In this document: positions 45,737 to 58,166 of the stretch, piece after piece | Layout of the letters: the number at the start of each line of letters is the position of its first letter | Numbering within the stretch: position 1 is the first letter of the stretch | Assembly (NCBI GenBank): GCA_023614405.1 | Contig: CM042688.1 | Span: 378,125,331 to 378,189,330 of the forward strand | From: Avena insularis | Taxonomy: Eukaryota; Streptophyta; Magnoliopsida; Poales; Poaceae | DNA length: 64,000 nucleotides | Reading direction: 5' to 3' | Notes under the pieces: model-generated | Seen by the model: only the letters and a program-made list of their open reading frames with translations | Database searches by the model: none | Told to the model about the DNA's origin: nothing | Position numbers and translations under genes: made by a program

Positions 45737-48283
45737 GTTGACTTTGGCCTTCTCTTCGCGAAGACTCTAGAGTTTAGCCCAGAGCGCCTCAGAAATGTCC
45801 TTCTCTCTGAATAACTCGTCGTTGAGATCTGAGATTTTCTTATCTTGAAGTGCAATCTTGCGATCACGCTCATCGGTAGCCATGGAGGTGGAGTCGAGAA
45901 TTTGAGCAATGCTCTTCTAATAATCTGCCCTGAGCTTATCCAGCTCTTGGCGAGGTTCTTTGTTCTCCACGACCAGGGTCTTAAGATTCTCGGCCTCTTC
46001 GATCATGGTGCAGGACTGCTTTACCATTGCTGTAAGTCAAAAAGAACAACAGTTCAACAAAAAATCGACTATGAAACAAAAAAGACAAGGTTTGAGTTTT
46101 GAAATGTTTACCTTCGGCCTCATCCTTAGAAACCTTTAGTTGTGCACTTTCAAGTCGGAGAGCTCTAATATCTTTCCACTTGTTGTAGATATTTTTTAAT
46201 AATTCTTGGTTATACGAATTAAATTTCCGTAAGTCAAAATACCCAGAGTCAGAAGTCTACTAAAGACTCGGGCTAATATTTTAACTAATATCAGCATGAG
46301 CCTTGGGGGATACACTAGTTCATTCTTTGGCATCCTAAGTAAGCATAAACCCGGATTTGACTATCCAACTTCATGCTTGGGGGCTAGAGGATAGGATATA
46401 AAGTAACAGAAAGGAAAAAGTGAGTTGGAACTCCGACTTACATGTTGTTCGTGTGTGCGCTTGCTCAAGCACGTGTTTACTTCAGTTGTAACCTTCTCGG
46501 CAAGGGTGAGCGGGATCACTGGTGGAGGTGGTAACACGCCAGATCTCAGTCCCTCGTCGTGAAGGCGGACTTGTTCAAGAAGTTTGGAGTACTTGACGTC
46601 CTCCGCTTCTTGTGCTTCTTCTTCGGCAGAAAGATTACGGCTTTCCAAGCATTGCTGGGCCAAACGCTAGATTTCCTCCGCAGATTTCCGAGACAGGCCA
46701 AGTTTGGCAAGTCCCGGATTACTTAGGAGATTATCGGCGAAGATTTCTGCCGAGGGATCATTACCCGAAGAGGGTTCACCCTTATCAACACATGAGTCAC
46801 TCATGGTGATATCAGTTTGCGATTCAAGAATCGCAGGCTCTGCTGTTTGAGCCGGATCTTCTACAACAATCGGAGATGGAGTAATCTCCGGTGCTGCAGA
46901 AGGCTAAGGAGCGGGAGTCGGAGGAGCCATGGCAGGAGAAGCCAATTTGAGCTTCGACTGGCGCAGAGGCTTCGAGGCAGCTTCTTTCCCCTTTCCCTTG
47001 ATGAGTTGTTTAGCTCTGAGAAGATAATAGAACAAAGAACATTACATCTCAGAAGGAAGTACAGGCAAAATACAATGACCTTGTGAGGAAAGTTTACCTC
47101 TTCACAACAGGCACTTCTTTGATGCCGATGGCCAATGTCGGAGCTTTGCGTTTCCGAAGAACGACATCCGGCATTAGGACCAACTCACCCTCTTCCTGAG
47201 AAAACTTAGGAGGTTATCCCTCGATAGGAGCAAACTCCGACTCGAGGAGGTCAGCAAGCGGAAAAGGGAAAACATCTCAGTATTGCAAAGAGAACGTATG
47301 GATGAGCACGAAAAAAGAGTTACTGCTGAAGTTTACGGGCACAACAGGATTTTCCGCTGTATGCATGTCTAGGGACAGCTCTAGAATCTTCCTCTCGATC
47401 CGCTCCCTTATCAGCCATTTGACTTGACATATATAGTCTTTCGGCTTTAAGGACTTGGAGCTGACACGGAGGGAGTCATTCTTCGACGACGTGATGGAGT
47501 GCATCAGTCGATCTCCATGATGTTGAAGAGGTTGGATTCGGCGCGCCACCCAGCATTGCACTAAGTTGGACCCTTTCAGGCCCTTGTGCTTCGTCAGATA
47601 TTCAATCCGTCTCTTGGCGAGAAACAGATCGTCATTGAGAGTCGGAGCAACCTCGTCCCAGGATTCTTGGGGTGTGGCGGCTCCATCGACGAAAGCCGGC
47701 AAATCATGATCTTTGCCAGGAGCGGGGATATCCTTGTTGTAAAAGAAAGTGGACGGCCATTGTTTGACCAAATCACTTGCCATAATCCGGGGATAAACGC
47801 GCTCGCGCCTAACCGAAAAACTAATGGTGCCGGTAATGTAAGGATTACTGGCAGTAATGGAATTTCTCCGGACATGAAAGTAGTACCGGAAAAGAGTAAG
47901 GATCGGCCTAACGCCGAGATACCCCTCGCACAAAGAGGCGTACACACTCATCTCTAAGATGGAGTTCGGGGGGAGATTGTGGAGATGAACGCCATAATGA
48001 TCTATAAGCTCGGAATAGAATTCTGAGGGAGGAAAGGAAAGACCTCTGTCAAGGTGAGTGCTGAAATGCACTCGCTCGTCGTCGTGGGGGTTGGGGACGG
48101 TTTCGCCGAAACCGCTTTGCCAGTCGCCAGCACGGAGGAGCCCTTTGTCTTCAACGACCTGGAGCTTGGGATCATGCAGGACGCAAGGGATCCAGACTCC
48201 ACGCTGGCTCTACCTCTTTGCCGCCACGCTGTCGCCGCCACCGCTGTCACTACCGCTAAGCCGGAGGATGATGAAGAAGCCAT
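45737..48283 (-). pseudogene. B' antisense accessory gene, truncated after most of exon 5
   Basis: The diverged old copy of the antisense gene. Start codon at 48283 (MASSSSSG). Exon 1 has the PF04195-like segment LHNLPPNSILEMSVYASLCEGYLGVRP and, unlike A and X, keeps TGG (ESWDEVAP) where they have TAG. The frame is open 48071-47277 into intron 1 (donor at 47336). Exon 4 is again 115 bp (46226-46112) and exon 5 starts at 46029. Acceptors of introns 1 and 3 are mutated. Sequence stops 293 bases into exon 5, where element C inserted. Confidence 0.8.
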
Positions 48284-48851
48284 TCTATTTCGGTGCGTCG
48301 GTGAACTTAGATGGGCGGCGTTGGAGGTGTTTTTGAGGGAGCGGTGGAGCGCTGGGTTCGTGGGAGGCATAGAGGAAAAGGAAACAACGCTGGAACTGGT
48401 GAAGAAGATTGGGGGAGAAATCCACACCACTTATATCCGCCAGGCGCGTCAAGATTCGTGTAAACGCTACAGTAAACGTGCCACGCGTCGTGGAAAGGAC
48501 GGGGAAACCTCTGCGCGATGATTACGCCGCCTCGATCTCCATGGACGCATTGAAACGGCACCTTGGTTCCGCGAAAGGCGGACCCACCAATGGTCATGCT
48601 GACAGGAAATGTCTGTCAGTGACGTGACTTGACCATGGCTAGTGTCAGGCTACGTTCGAGACCAAGTTCCGGCTTAGTTTGAATTTCGTGCTAGAAATCT
48701 GAATAGATGTACTAATAGGTCCGACTTATTTTGAGACCCAAATCGTATCTTTTGTTTTGAAGTTTCAGGAACCCTTCAAGATTCTGCAAGCCGAAGATTA
48801 AGCTAGATGATGATAAATCCGACTTTGGATCTTGGAGACTTCCGGGGATGC
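48284..48851. other. B' region between antisense start and 3' LTR
   Basis: Leader and promoter region of the antisense gene (minus strand GATATAAGTGG about 150 bases from the ATG) and the remainder up to the purine tract CCGGGGATGC at 48842-48851. No sense ORF. Confidence 0.55.
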
Positions 48852-49371
48852 TGTTGGGGATATACTTTCCGATTATCCTCACAGTTCCTCACTGACTAGG
48901 GTGGCCCACTTCGGGTTAGAGCTTTGGTACATGGTCGTCCCAGTCAGGGAGAAGAGACGGAGTCCAGTCCGGCTACGGGAAGGCCCAGAAGACTTACCGA
49001 CATAGGCCCATAGTGTTACTTGTAGCTCAAGATGTACTCTGTAACTGACTCTTAGTCGTAGCCGGATTGATCTCTCCTGTAAACCCTAGGCCGGATATCT
49101 ATATAAGACATCCTAGGGAGAACCTTTAGGGCAACTACTACCCGACAATAGTCTACAACCTCAACTCGCACAGGTGAAACCCTTGTAACCCATATTCCGG
49201 CTTTGCCGTATTACTGGATTCCTAGCAGGAGTAGAATCCGTCCAAAGCCGACGGATTCGAACCTGGGTAACTTGTGTGCTCACCGTCTCAGAACACCGTA
49301 CGTCTCACACCCCTCTCTTCCTCACGGCCCGAGGACCCCCTCATGGCGTACTTGTCATCAATCCGACGATA
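48852..49371 (+). repeat. B' 3' LTR (old subfamily)
   Basis: 520 bp, TGTTGGGGATATACTTTC to AATCCGACGATA (last bases changed from ACA). It shares its diagnostic variants with the LTR at 27651 and is followed by the TSD GTGGT. Confidence 0.92.
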
Positions 49372-49376
49372 GTGGT
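49372..49376. repeat. Target-site duplication of element B', right (GTGGT)
   Basis: Copy of 27646-27650. The satellite monomer continues from it with GCAACTTCTGCC, as expected after GGATTCTGTGGT. Confidence 0.9.
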
Positions 49377-50949
49377 GCAACTTCTGCCACACCGGTGCAA
49401 CATGCAATGTAGAAGCTGCTTTCCTATGTGTTTTTCTCTCTGTGACCATGGTTTGACACATGGATCCACTAGAGTCATTGCATGTGTTCTTTTCCAAAAA
49501 TCACATTGATCCACTTGTGTCATTGGATGTGTTTTTTTCCAAACCACTTTGATTCACATTGCAACTTCTACCATGCTGGTTCAACATGCAATGTGGAACT
49601 TGCTTTCCTATGTGTTTTTGGTCTCTGCCACCATGGTTTGAAACATGGATCGACTAGAGTAATTGCATGTGTTCTTTTCCCTAAACCACATTGATCAACT
49701 AGTGTCATTGCATGTGTTCTTTCCAAAACCACATTGATCCACATGACCAAACACACTCCAGTGGATTTAGTGGTGCAACTTCTTCCACGCTGGTGCAACA
49801 TGCAATGTGGAAGCCACTTTCCTATGTGTTTTTGGTCTTTGTGACCATGGTTTGACACATGGATACACTAGAGTCATTGCATGTGTTATATTCCCAAAGC
49901 CACATTGATCCACTAGTGTCATTGCATGTGTTCTTTTCCAAAACCATATTGTTCCGCATGACCACACACACTCAAGTGGATTCTATGGTGCAACTTCTCC
50001 CACACTGGTGCAACATGCAATGTGGAAGGTTCTTTACTATGTGTTTTTGGTCTTCGTCACCATGCTTTGAAAGATGGATCCACATTGACCCGCATGACCG
50101 CCCACACTCTAGTGGATTCTTCCACTCTGGTGCAACATGCAATGTGGAAGTTGCTTTCCTATGTGTTTTTGGTCTCTGTGATCATGGTTTGACACATGGA
50201 TCCACTAGAGTCATTGCATGTGTTGTTTTCACCAAACCACATTGATCCGCAAGTGTCATTGCATGTGTTCTTTTCCAAAACCACATTGATCCGCACGACC
50301 ACACACACTCTAGTGGATTCTGTGGTGCAACTTCTGCCACGCTGGTGCAACATACAATGTGGAAGGTGCTTTCCTATGTGTTTCTGGTCTCAGTCACCAT
50401 GCTTTGAAACATGGATCCACTAGAGTCATTGCATGTGTTGTTTTCCATAAACCACATTGATCCACTAGTGTCATTGCATGTGTTCTTTCCAAAACCACAT
50501 TGATCCACATGACCACACACACTCCAGCGGATTCTGTGGTGGATCTTCTTCCATGCTGGTGCAACATGCAATGTGGAAGCTGCTTTCCTATGTGTTTTTG
50601 GTCTTTTTGACCATGGTTTGACATATGGATCCACTAGACTCATTGCATGTGTTATTTTTCCTAAACCACATTGATCCACTAGTGTCATTGCATGTGTTAT
50701 TTTCCAAAACCATATTTTTCACATGACCACACACAGTAAAGTGGATTCTGTGGTGCAACCTCTGCCACACTAGTGCAACATGCAATGTGGAAGCTGCTTT
50801 CCTATGTGTTTTTGGTCTCTATGACCATGGTTTGACACATGGATCCCCTAGAGTCATTGCATGTGTTCTTTTTCCTAAACCACATTGATCAAATAGTGTA
50901 ATTGCATGTGTTCTTTTGGTAAACCACATTGATTCACTTTACCACACAC
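49372..50949. repeat. ~214-bp satellite array, block III
   Basis: About seven monomers, some with internal deletions (for example 49520-49570 and 50070-50130). It is the downstream part of block II, separated only by the B' complex. It ends at ACCACACAC where element E begins; CACAC (50945-50949) is the expected left TSD of E. Confidence 0.93.
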
Positions 50950-53900
50950 TGTCAAAAACCGGATTTTTAATCCTAGATGCCTATTATGCCATACCTCGCA
51001 ATCGCAGGATTATCATTTTTGTGAGACATAACAGATTGGATATCACAGTACATCATCCATTACAAACCATAATAAGGTCTTACACAAAGAAGGGATCTCA
51101 TGATCCAGTCTTAATACAAACAAGCAGCAAATTAATAAGCGTAGCAGTGGGCTCCATCTTTAGGGTCACAGGCAATGCTGACGATGGGAGATGATCCTAG
51201 TTCGAGCCGTCCCCGCTCCATCTTCCTGATAGTCCTCCTCATAGTCTGGCCACGGGAATAGCCAGGGAGAAAGCCATGAGTATTCTTTAAGTACTCGCAA
51301 ACTATCACTAACAAGTAAGGTAGTTATAGTAGGAATCCTATGCTCTAAGTTTATTTGCAAAAAGCTAGTTTATCTAAACAGAGTTCAAAAGTAAAGAAAA
51401 CTAAGTAAAGATTCTAAATCACTTTAAGTGGGGAACCTAGTTTTCATATTCACAACCATGTTGTGGTCAAGTCAAAATCATAGTTCACTTCACAAGTCAT
51501 TTTGAAAACATATGACGACGGAATAGTATGGCCAATCCAACTGTCCATGACCGCGGACGCGGCTATTCGAATAGTTTGACACTCTACAGAGGTGGTACAC
51601 TTTGACCACAAAATTCGATACATCCGTCAGGGATAACCCTGAATCATCATAATTAGTATGCGGATAATCAATCATAACCTTTCCTTTAAACACTCTAGTA
51701 TAAGCACCTCCCCTATGAGCTTGGCCTCCCAGCCATGGCCATCTGCCATCCTAGGCACTCCATAGGTGGACATCATCAAGAGGTAGCCTCATCTCAAACA
51801 TCCTCCGAGAGGGAATCCATACTAATGCATATAAACTTCCGGCTAAGCCTTACCCAATTCAGGTATTGGGGTTGTATGGTAAAATTGGAATGGTATCGCA
51901 TCCGAACCCAACCATCAGTTTTTATAAAGGGCTAAGGCTCATGCCTCAACATTTTGATCATCAAAATCCATTTGTGTTTCTCAACACATGTCAAAACATT
52001 TCAATAGAATGAGTCATCATTCCAAGGTTTTCACAATCATTTTCACCAAGTATTCCCATCTAAAGTGATCAAGCTTTATGCTTAGCACTAGCCACTAAGT
52101 TAAGACTGTTCACTAATGAGGGATGCTAATCTCAATCTCATGCCATAGAATGACATCTAGTATAGGCCTTTTTTATACTCTTTGCGTGATCTATACTATC
52201 TTTCCAAATCCTCACAAAGCACTAGCTAAAGGTAAATAACTTTGGTAAAGCAAAAGAGTAAAGCTTGCAAGTAAAACATGGGATGGGTATAAATCAAAAA
52301 AAGTATAACCAAGCATGCCTAATGCATTTTGCTTAGGTTAACTTGAAATTAGTGATGGCTTGCATAGGTATAAGACTTGCAAGTGTTAGCTTGCCAATAA
52401 TAGCTTGCCTTGGTTGCTGTAGTGATTGAAGTTTTCTTCGTCTTCTTCGGGGTAGAACTCCTCCTCCTCCTTGTATCCTTAGTCGGTACTATCGTCTATA
52501 AATGACTATGGGGTACACAATCACCAAACAATACTTAACTAAGTCTATTCAGCACACTAAGGCTCACACTTGATGATCTAGCATCATCACAATCATCACA
52601 TTAAATGAGGAACTAGTTTTACTTATTTTATTTGAGAAAAGTAATTTCTACTCATTGAAATTAATTAAGATTTAATATTCTCCAAATAAAATATGGGATC
52701 ATGTTGACACATGTCATCACCAAATATTCTAATACATGGGAATGTGATTTAAAGGGTTGGTCACATTTTATAAAGTTTAGGATTATCATTTAATAGATTT
52801 AAAGTGACTAGAAATGCCCTAATAGCATTCTTTTGGTACTATTCCAATGTCACTGCATGCAATCCTAGATATTTTTACATATTCAGATACATATTGTCAA
52901 ATGTGATATTTGAGAGTTGGAATCAACTCAAAATCTATCATGGTTGATTTTTAAGAAATGTTTGAAGTTGCAAAAGTCTCTGTCTTGTTATTTTTGCTAA
53001 AGATTAGCTCTAATTCCAAATGATTTAAATCCAACGGGCTTGGATAGATAATTTAATTATCTTTCTAACAAAATTGGAATCATGCAATTTGGTTAAGTAA
53101 AACTCTCTGAATTGATTTTGCATCTAGGGACAGAATAGGATTTCATTTTAAAAGGAAAATCAATATTTGAATTTCCTGGGCTGCACGGGAAAGCTAAACG
53201 GGCCAACCCAGCTGCACTGCACAGCGCAACGAGCTGCTGACTGATGGGGGCCACCAGTCAGCGACACAGATTAACCGAAACAGTATCAGCAAATCTGAGC
53301 CATGCGATCCTATTCTAATCCAACGACCGAGTGTCATTGTCGACGACAAAAAACTCCGACGAGGAATGTGACCTAGCATGGCGGTGGGGGTCTCGCGGGG
53401 CTCACCTGGGCTCCAGCTAGGGTCAGCGACGGGGGCAAATGACTTGGTAGATGACAGCGAGGCGAGGCGCGGTCATGGCAGGGCTTGGGGTGGTCGGAAT
53501 CAACGGCGCCCTTCTCCTCCAGCAGCAGTGGGCTCCGGTGAAATTCTGGCGCGGTGGTGCTCGCCTTGCTCCCAGGAGAGGTGGGGGAGTGGGGAGTCGA
53601 ATGGTGTGGAGAATGGAGGCGGGGGTGGCCTCCTTTTATAGCACGGTGAGGGGACCAAGCGGTGCGACGGTGATCTCGACGGTGGCATCGCTACAAGCGG
53701 CTAACAGCATGGGCGAGGGCGTAGGACGGTGCGGTTCTCCCTGGCGGTTCTCACGGACTTAAAGGCATGGTGTAGGGCGGTTCGGTTCGATCGGGAGCAT
53801 GGGGTGTTCCACGCTGCGGTAGAAGTGTTTGCGGCAGCGTCCGGCAACAAGTGTCATGGCAAGCGAACGGGGTGTCTCAAGGGTGCGGTGATCATGGCAA

Positions 53901-54883
53901 GGCTACGCGTGCATGGTGAGAACAAGGCGTGAGCTGGTAGGGCTGGTCGGGCATGGTGCACTGGCGCGCTCAGGACACGGTGCAGAGAGGCGGTGTGCGG
54001 CGTGAATAGGGTGGTCCATGGCTCAGCTGGGGCTTTGGCCTGGACAGGGGGTGGCGGTAGAGTGCGGCGTAGCTCCTGGATGGGCGCGGGGCGGTCTGCT
54101 GTGAGCTTGTTGTGGTCGGCCGATGATGACTACATTCGGGCGGCGCTCCACTATGCTCCACGGCAAAGGGGAGATTGGTATGGGTGCTGGTTAGACTTAG
54201 AGGGGACCAGAAGGTTAAGAGGGGACTATTTGGTCGATGATCACTATACAAAGCAGTGAAGTTAGGCCAGGGTTTAGTTAGTGCAGACAAGGTGTTTGTG
54301 TTAATGGCCGCATGAGATGAAGTTTGGAATTTTATATTCAATTTTTTGAGTGATCTTGAATTAAGCTTGAGAAACTAGGTTTGCTTGGAGAGGTCAAGGG
54401 GAATTGATTTGGTAGGTTTTTGAAAAAGTGTGATCTTCCCATATGAATGACATTCAATTTTCCAATGTCCATTTAATTGATTTGCTAGAGGTTTTGTAAG
54501 TTTGTAAAGTGGGCCTTGATACACTTTCACTTGGTCTAGCAAGCGGTGAAAATAAATAGAATTGTTTTTGTTGGAAATCTTCTTCTAGGAACACCTAAAG
54601 TGGCCTAGTATTTTAGTTTTGTCAAAATGACCATTTGCTTTATTTATTCTTATTTGATTTCTTTTTCTTTGGATTTTGTTTGTAAATGGTCTAGATGATG
54701 TGGCATTCACCTTTAAACTATTTAACAACATTTAGAACAATGAAGCATGACATACACACTCAATTCTACACTAATGCAAATACACATGCATTCATATCCA
54801 TTTTTCTTAATGAAAGTTTTTGTTAACCATAAATTTGGGTGATTAGAACTTGATAACCTTGATTAAAGATTTGGGGTGTTACA
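50950..54883 (-). repeat. Element E 3' LTR, ~3.9 kb
   Basis: Reverse-complemented: the minus strand starts TGTAACACCCCAAATC (54883) and ends GGTTTTTGACA (50950). Length 3934 bp. The centre (about 53160-54260) is GC-rich and the flanks are AT-rich. Plus-strand frames of 60-100 codons in the GC-rich block have no support as genes. No partner LTR is visible in the window, so the outer end at 50950 is judged from the satellite junction and the TG...CA ends. Confidence 0.82.
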
Positions 54884-54898
54884 AACCTTCCCTCCTTC
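54884..54898 (-). other. Element E polypurine tract
   Basis: The minus strand reads GAAGGAGGGAAGGTT directly before the LTR start TGTAACACC. Confidence 0.8.
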
Positions 54899-55260
54899 AA
54901 CAAAATCTCGTCCCGAGATTTAAGAAAAACTAGGAACTAAAGAGATCTAGAAACCCAGTCCTAATGTAATCTTCTCGCTCCTAGGTAGCTTCTTCTTTAG
55001 TATGGTTGCTCCATTGGATCTTGAGAAACTTGATACTCCGGGTCCTGGTGGTTCTGAAGGCTTCTTCTAAGATACGAATGGGCACTTCACGATACGTCAG
55101 ATCCTTGTTGATATCAATGGCTCGGTGATTGATGTTCTTGAACACTTCGGTCTTCTCCGGCACTTCTAAGCATTTGCTAAGTAAGGAGATATGGAACACA
55201 TTATGGATGGCTGACATCTCCTCTAGTAGCTCCAGTTGATACGATACTTCTCCTCAGCGA
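54899..55260 (-). pseudogene. Element E integrase C-terminus with chromodomain-like tail
   Basis: The frame 55217-54981 reads VFHISLLSKCL, DLTYREVPIRILEEAFRTTR and IKFLKIQWSNHTKEEAT, then a stop where the family has Trp, and continues EREDYI. This is the usual end of Del/Tekay integrases, where a chromodomain-like module may guide insertion to heterochromatin. Upstream, 55218-55349 is broken by stops. Confidence 0.78.
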
Positions 55261-55349
55261 TTCAAAATCTTGAAGGGTCCAATATATCTGGGGGCTAACT
55301 TGCCTTTCAGCTGAAAACGCTGCATTCCTTTCAAAGACGACACTTTAAG

Positions 55350-56098
55350 CTACACAAAATCTCCGACATTGAAAGTCAGGTCTCTACGTCTCTTGTCGGC
55401 ATAACTCTTCTGCTTGGATTGGGCAGTATTGAGGTGCTCATGGACTTTGTGAACCTTCTCTTCGGTTTCTCGTAGGATGTCGGGTCCAAAGATCTGACAC
55501 TCTCCTACTTGTGACCAATTCAAAGGGGTACGACACTTCCTTCCATATAAGAATTCAAATGGGGCCATTTGCAAACTGGCTTGATAACTATTGTTGTATG
55601 AGAATTCTGCGAAAGACAGACAATCTTCCCATTTTGATGATACTCTAGAACACAAGCTCTCAACATATCTTCTAAGATTTGGTTGACTCTTTTAGTCTGT
55701 CCATCGGTCTGCGGGTGATAAGTTTTGCTGAAATTCAACTTGTTTCCTAATCCTTCTTGGACTTTCTACCAAAATCTTGAGGTAAACTAGGTTCCTCGAT
55801 CCGACACTATGGTCTTGGGGGTTCCATGCAAACTAAAGATTCTAGAAATGTACAACTCTGCTAGCTTCAAACTCTGGTAGGTTGCCTTGACACGTATAAA
55901 ATGGGCTTCCTTGGACAGTCTATCAACTATGACCCAAATAGAGTCATTTCCCCTACTAGAGGTAGGAAAACCGGTGATAAAGTCCATTCCGACGGAATCC
56001 CATTTCCATTCCGGAATCTGCAATGGTTGCAACAGTCATGCGGGTCTCTTATATTCTGCTTTGACTCTCTAATAGATATCACACTTGGCTATGTAGCT
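55350..56098 (-). pseudogene. Element E integrase core
   Basis: Pieces in different frames: PLQIPEWKWDSVGMDFITGFP with SIWVIVDRLSKEAHF and IVSDRGT (56032-55787; both catalytic Asp residues), TYHPQTDGQT and VNQILEDMLRACV (55738-55520; the usual catalytic Glu follows QT as KR, so the motif looks altered), then FAEFSYNNSYQASLQMAPFE and YGRKCRTPL (55655-55350). The zinc-binding region at 56040-56110 has stops and a Cys changed to Tyr. Confidence 0.82.
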
Positions 56099-57793
56099 TC
56101 AGATTTCTCTCTTCATCTTCAGCCACCAAAATTGCTCCTTCAAATCTTGATACATCTTCGTTCCTCCGGGGTGGATAGAATAAAGAGTATCATGATCTTC
56201 CTGCATGATAACTTGCTTCAGCTCGGAATCGGCTGGCACACAGATACATCCTTTGTACCACAAAACTCCTTCTTCATCTTTAGTGAATCTAGGTACCTTC
56301 GCTGTACCAATACAATGTTTGATTCCGTCGATACTCGCATTTCCCTTCTGGGCTTCCTTGATCTGGCTAATCAACGTGGGTTGAAGTTCAATGCTAGCTA
56401 AAAATCCTTTGCTAACTAGCTCTGTTCTAAACTGCTCCAACTCTTCATGCAAACTTGGTTGGGCTTCTTTTATCATGGTGTTTAATCTACACGGCAATCT
56501 ACCAAGAGGATCCGCTACCACATTGGCTTTGTCGGGGTGATAGTGGATGTCAAGGTCATAATCGTTGATTAGCTCTATCCATCTCGTTTGCCTCATATTC
56601 AGCTCCTTCTGAGTGAAAATATACTTTAGACTCTTGTGATCCGAATAAATCTCACAGCGGTTACCCATAAGGTAATGACGCCATGTCTTCAAAGCTAAAA
56701 CTACAACTGCCAATTCTAGATAATGGGTAGGGTAGTTTTGCTCATGCTGCTTCAGTTGTCTTGACAAATATGCTAAAACTTTGCCTTCTTGCATCAACAC
56801 ACATCCGAGTCCAATCTTGGTTGCATCACAATACACATCAAAAGGCTTCTTGATATCTGGCATGATCAATATTGGGGCTAAAATCAATCTCTTCTTGAGC
56901 TCTTGAAAACTTGCTTCACATTTGTTAGTCCATTCAAACTTCTTATATTTCTTCAATAATTGGGTCATCGGTCTTGCGATGCTCGAAAATCCTTCAAGAA
57001 ACTTGCAGTAATATCCCGCTAATCCGAGAAATGCACAGACTTGGGTTTGAGTGGTTGGGGCTTCCCATGCTTCAACATATTTGATGTTGTCAGGATCAAC
57101 TGCGACTCCTCCTACCGACACAATATGTCTGAGGAATCCTACTTCTTTCAGCCAGAACTCACATTTTCTAAACTTGGCATACAACTGATGCTCTCTATGG
57201 GTTTCAAGGATGGTTCTCAGATGTTGCTCATGGTCTTCTTCTGACTTGGAATAGATTAGAATATCGTCGATAAAAACAACGACAAACTTATCCAGAAAGT
57301 TCATAAAAATCTTATTCATGAGATTCATGAAATAAGTGGGGGCATTGGTTAATCCAAAAGACATGACCGTATACTCATACAATCCATATCTGGTTGTAAA
57401 GGCGGTCTTTGGAATATCCGTTGCACGAATATTGAGTTGATGATAACCAGTCCTAAGATCAGTCTTAGAAAACACTTTGGCACCAGTCAACTGATCAAAC
57501 AGATCCTCAATCTTGGGTAGTGGGTACTTGTTCTTGATGGTGACATCATTCAGCTTCCGGTAATCCGTGCACAAACGGTTACCTCCATCTCTTTTATCCA
57601 CAAACAGAATAGGCGATATCCATGGCGATGCGCTTGGTTGAATCAGACCTTTCTCTAGCATAGCATCAAGTTGCTTCTTCAGCTCCACTAGTTCTGATGG
57701 GTTCATACTATAAGGTCTCTGAGCTATGGGTCCAGTTCCAGGAATTAGTTCCATAATGAACTCGATATCCCGATCTGGGGGCATACCTGGCAA
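56099..57793 (-). pseudogene. Element E reverse transcriptase and RNase H
   Basis: 564 open codons, the longest real reading frame in the window. It starts in the linker ([11 protein letters not shown]), then RT motifs [40 protein letters not shown] and [10 protein letters not shown] (catalytic IDD), [24 protein letters not shown]. RNase H follows with [35 protein letters not shown] and [22 protein letters not shown]. It ends at a stop within the integrase zinc region (WWLKMKREI). A stop upstream near 57836 separates it from the protease. The polymerase itself could still be intact. Confidence 0.92.
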
Positions 57794-57982
57794 TTCATCT
57801 GGGAATATGTCGAGGTATTCACAGACTACTCTGACTTAGTCTATGGTTGGTTGGGCTAGACTCTTGTTGCATTTTAACTGACGGGGCAAGGTTTCATATA
57901 CATGCTCTACTGATACTCCAGAGCTAGTGGTCATGGTTATGGCTTTCTTGGCACAGTCGATCAATCCTTTATGTTTCGACAT

Positions 57983-58166
57983 CTAATCCATTCCTAGTAC
58001 AACTTCCAAACCTTTGGTTCCATGTACTATTAGATTGGCATAAAAATCTATTCCATGGATTCTGATAGGCACAACCTTGCAAATCTTTCTAGCTTTGGTG
58101 GTTGAACCAGGTATTTGAACTATCATAACATGCTTCAATTTTGTTGGTTGAATCTTACTAGTGCAT
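57983..58166 (-). pseudogene. Element E protease fragment
   Basis: Reads ARKICKVVPIRIHGIDFYANLIV and KGLEVVLGMD, the link between protease and RT in Del/Tekay elements. It is cut at 58166/58167 by the LTR of element F; the frame running on to 58270 is LTR sequence. The stretch 57794-57982 is the continuation with stops. Confidence 0.75.

Larger units (their letters stand above)
27651..49371 (+). mobile_element. Nested Tat complex: old element B' with remnants of C and X inside
   Basis: Bounded by a same-subfamily LTR pair (27651-28171 and 48852-49371) and the 5-bp TSD GTGGT. Removing it rejoins the satellite monomer in phase (GGATTCTGTGGT + GCAACTTCTGCC). Inside are an inner plus-strand LTR (39821-40341) and an inner minus-strand LTR (45233-45736) of another LTR subfamily. 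I read this as B' (oldest), C inserted in B' on the minus strand, X inserted in C on the plus strand, then deletion between B' and X. Confidence 0.82.
50950..58166 (-). mobile_element. Element E: Tekay/Del-like Ty3/gypsy retrotransposon, 3' part
   Basis: Minus strand. It consists of a long 3' LTR (50950-54883), purine tract, integrase with a C-terminal region like Del/Tekay chromoviruses, RT-RNase H and part of the protease. The protease is interrupted at 58166 by element F, so gag and the 5' LTR should lie beyond F, outside the window. The lineage call rests on RT/integrase wording and the TGTAACACCCC LTR start. Confidence 0.85.

Noticed and set aside
50950..53160. Short ORFs in the AT-rich part of the E LTR
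   Set aside because: All under 100 codons, without family features, inside an LTR.
53378..54259. Host-type gene in the GC-rich block (plus-strand ORFs of 62-103 codons)
   Set aside because: Low-complexity Gly/Arg/Ser translations, overlapping frames, no recognisable domain, and the block lies inside an LTR.
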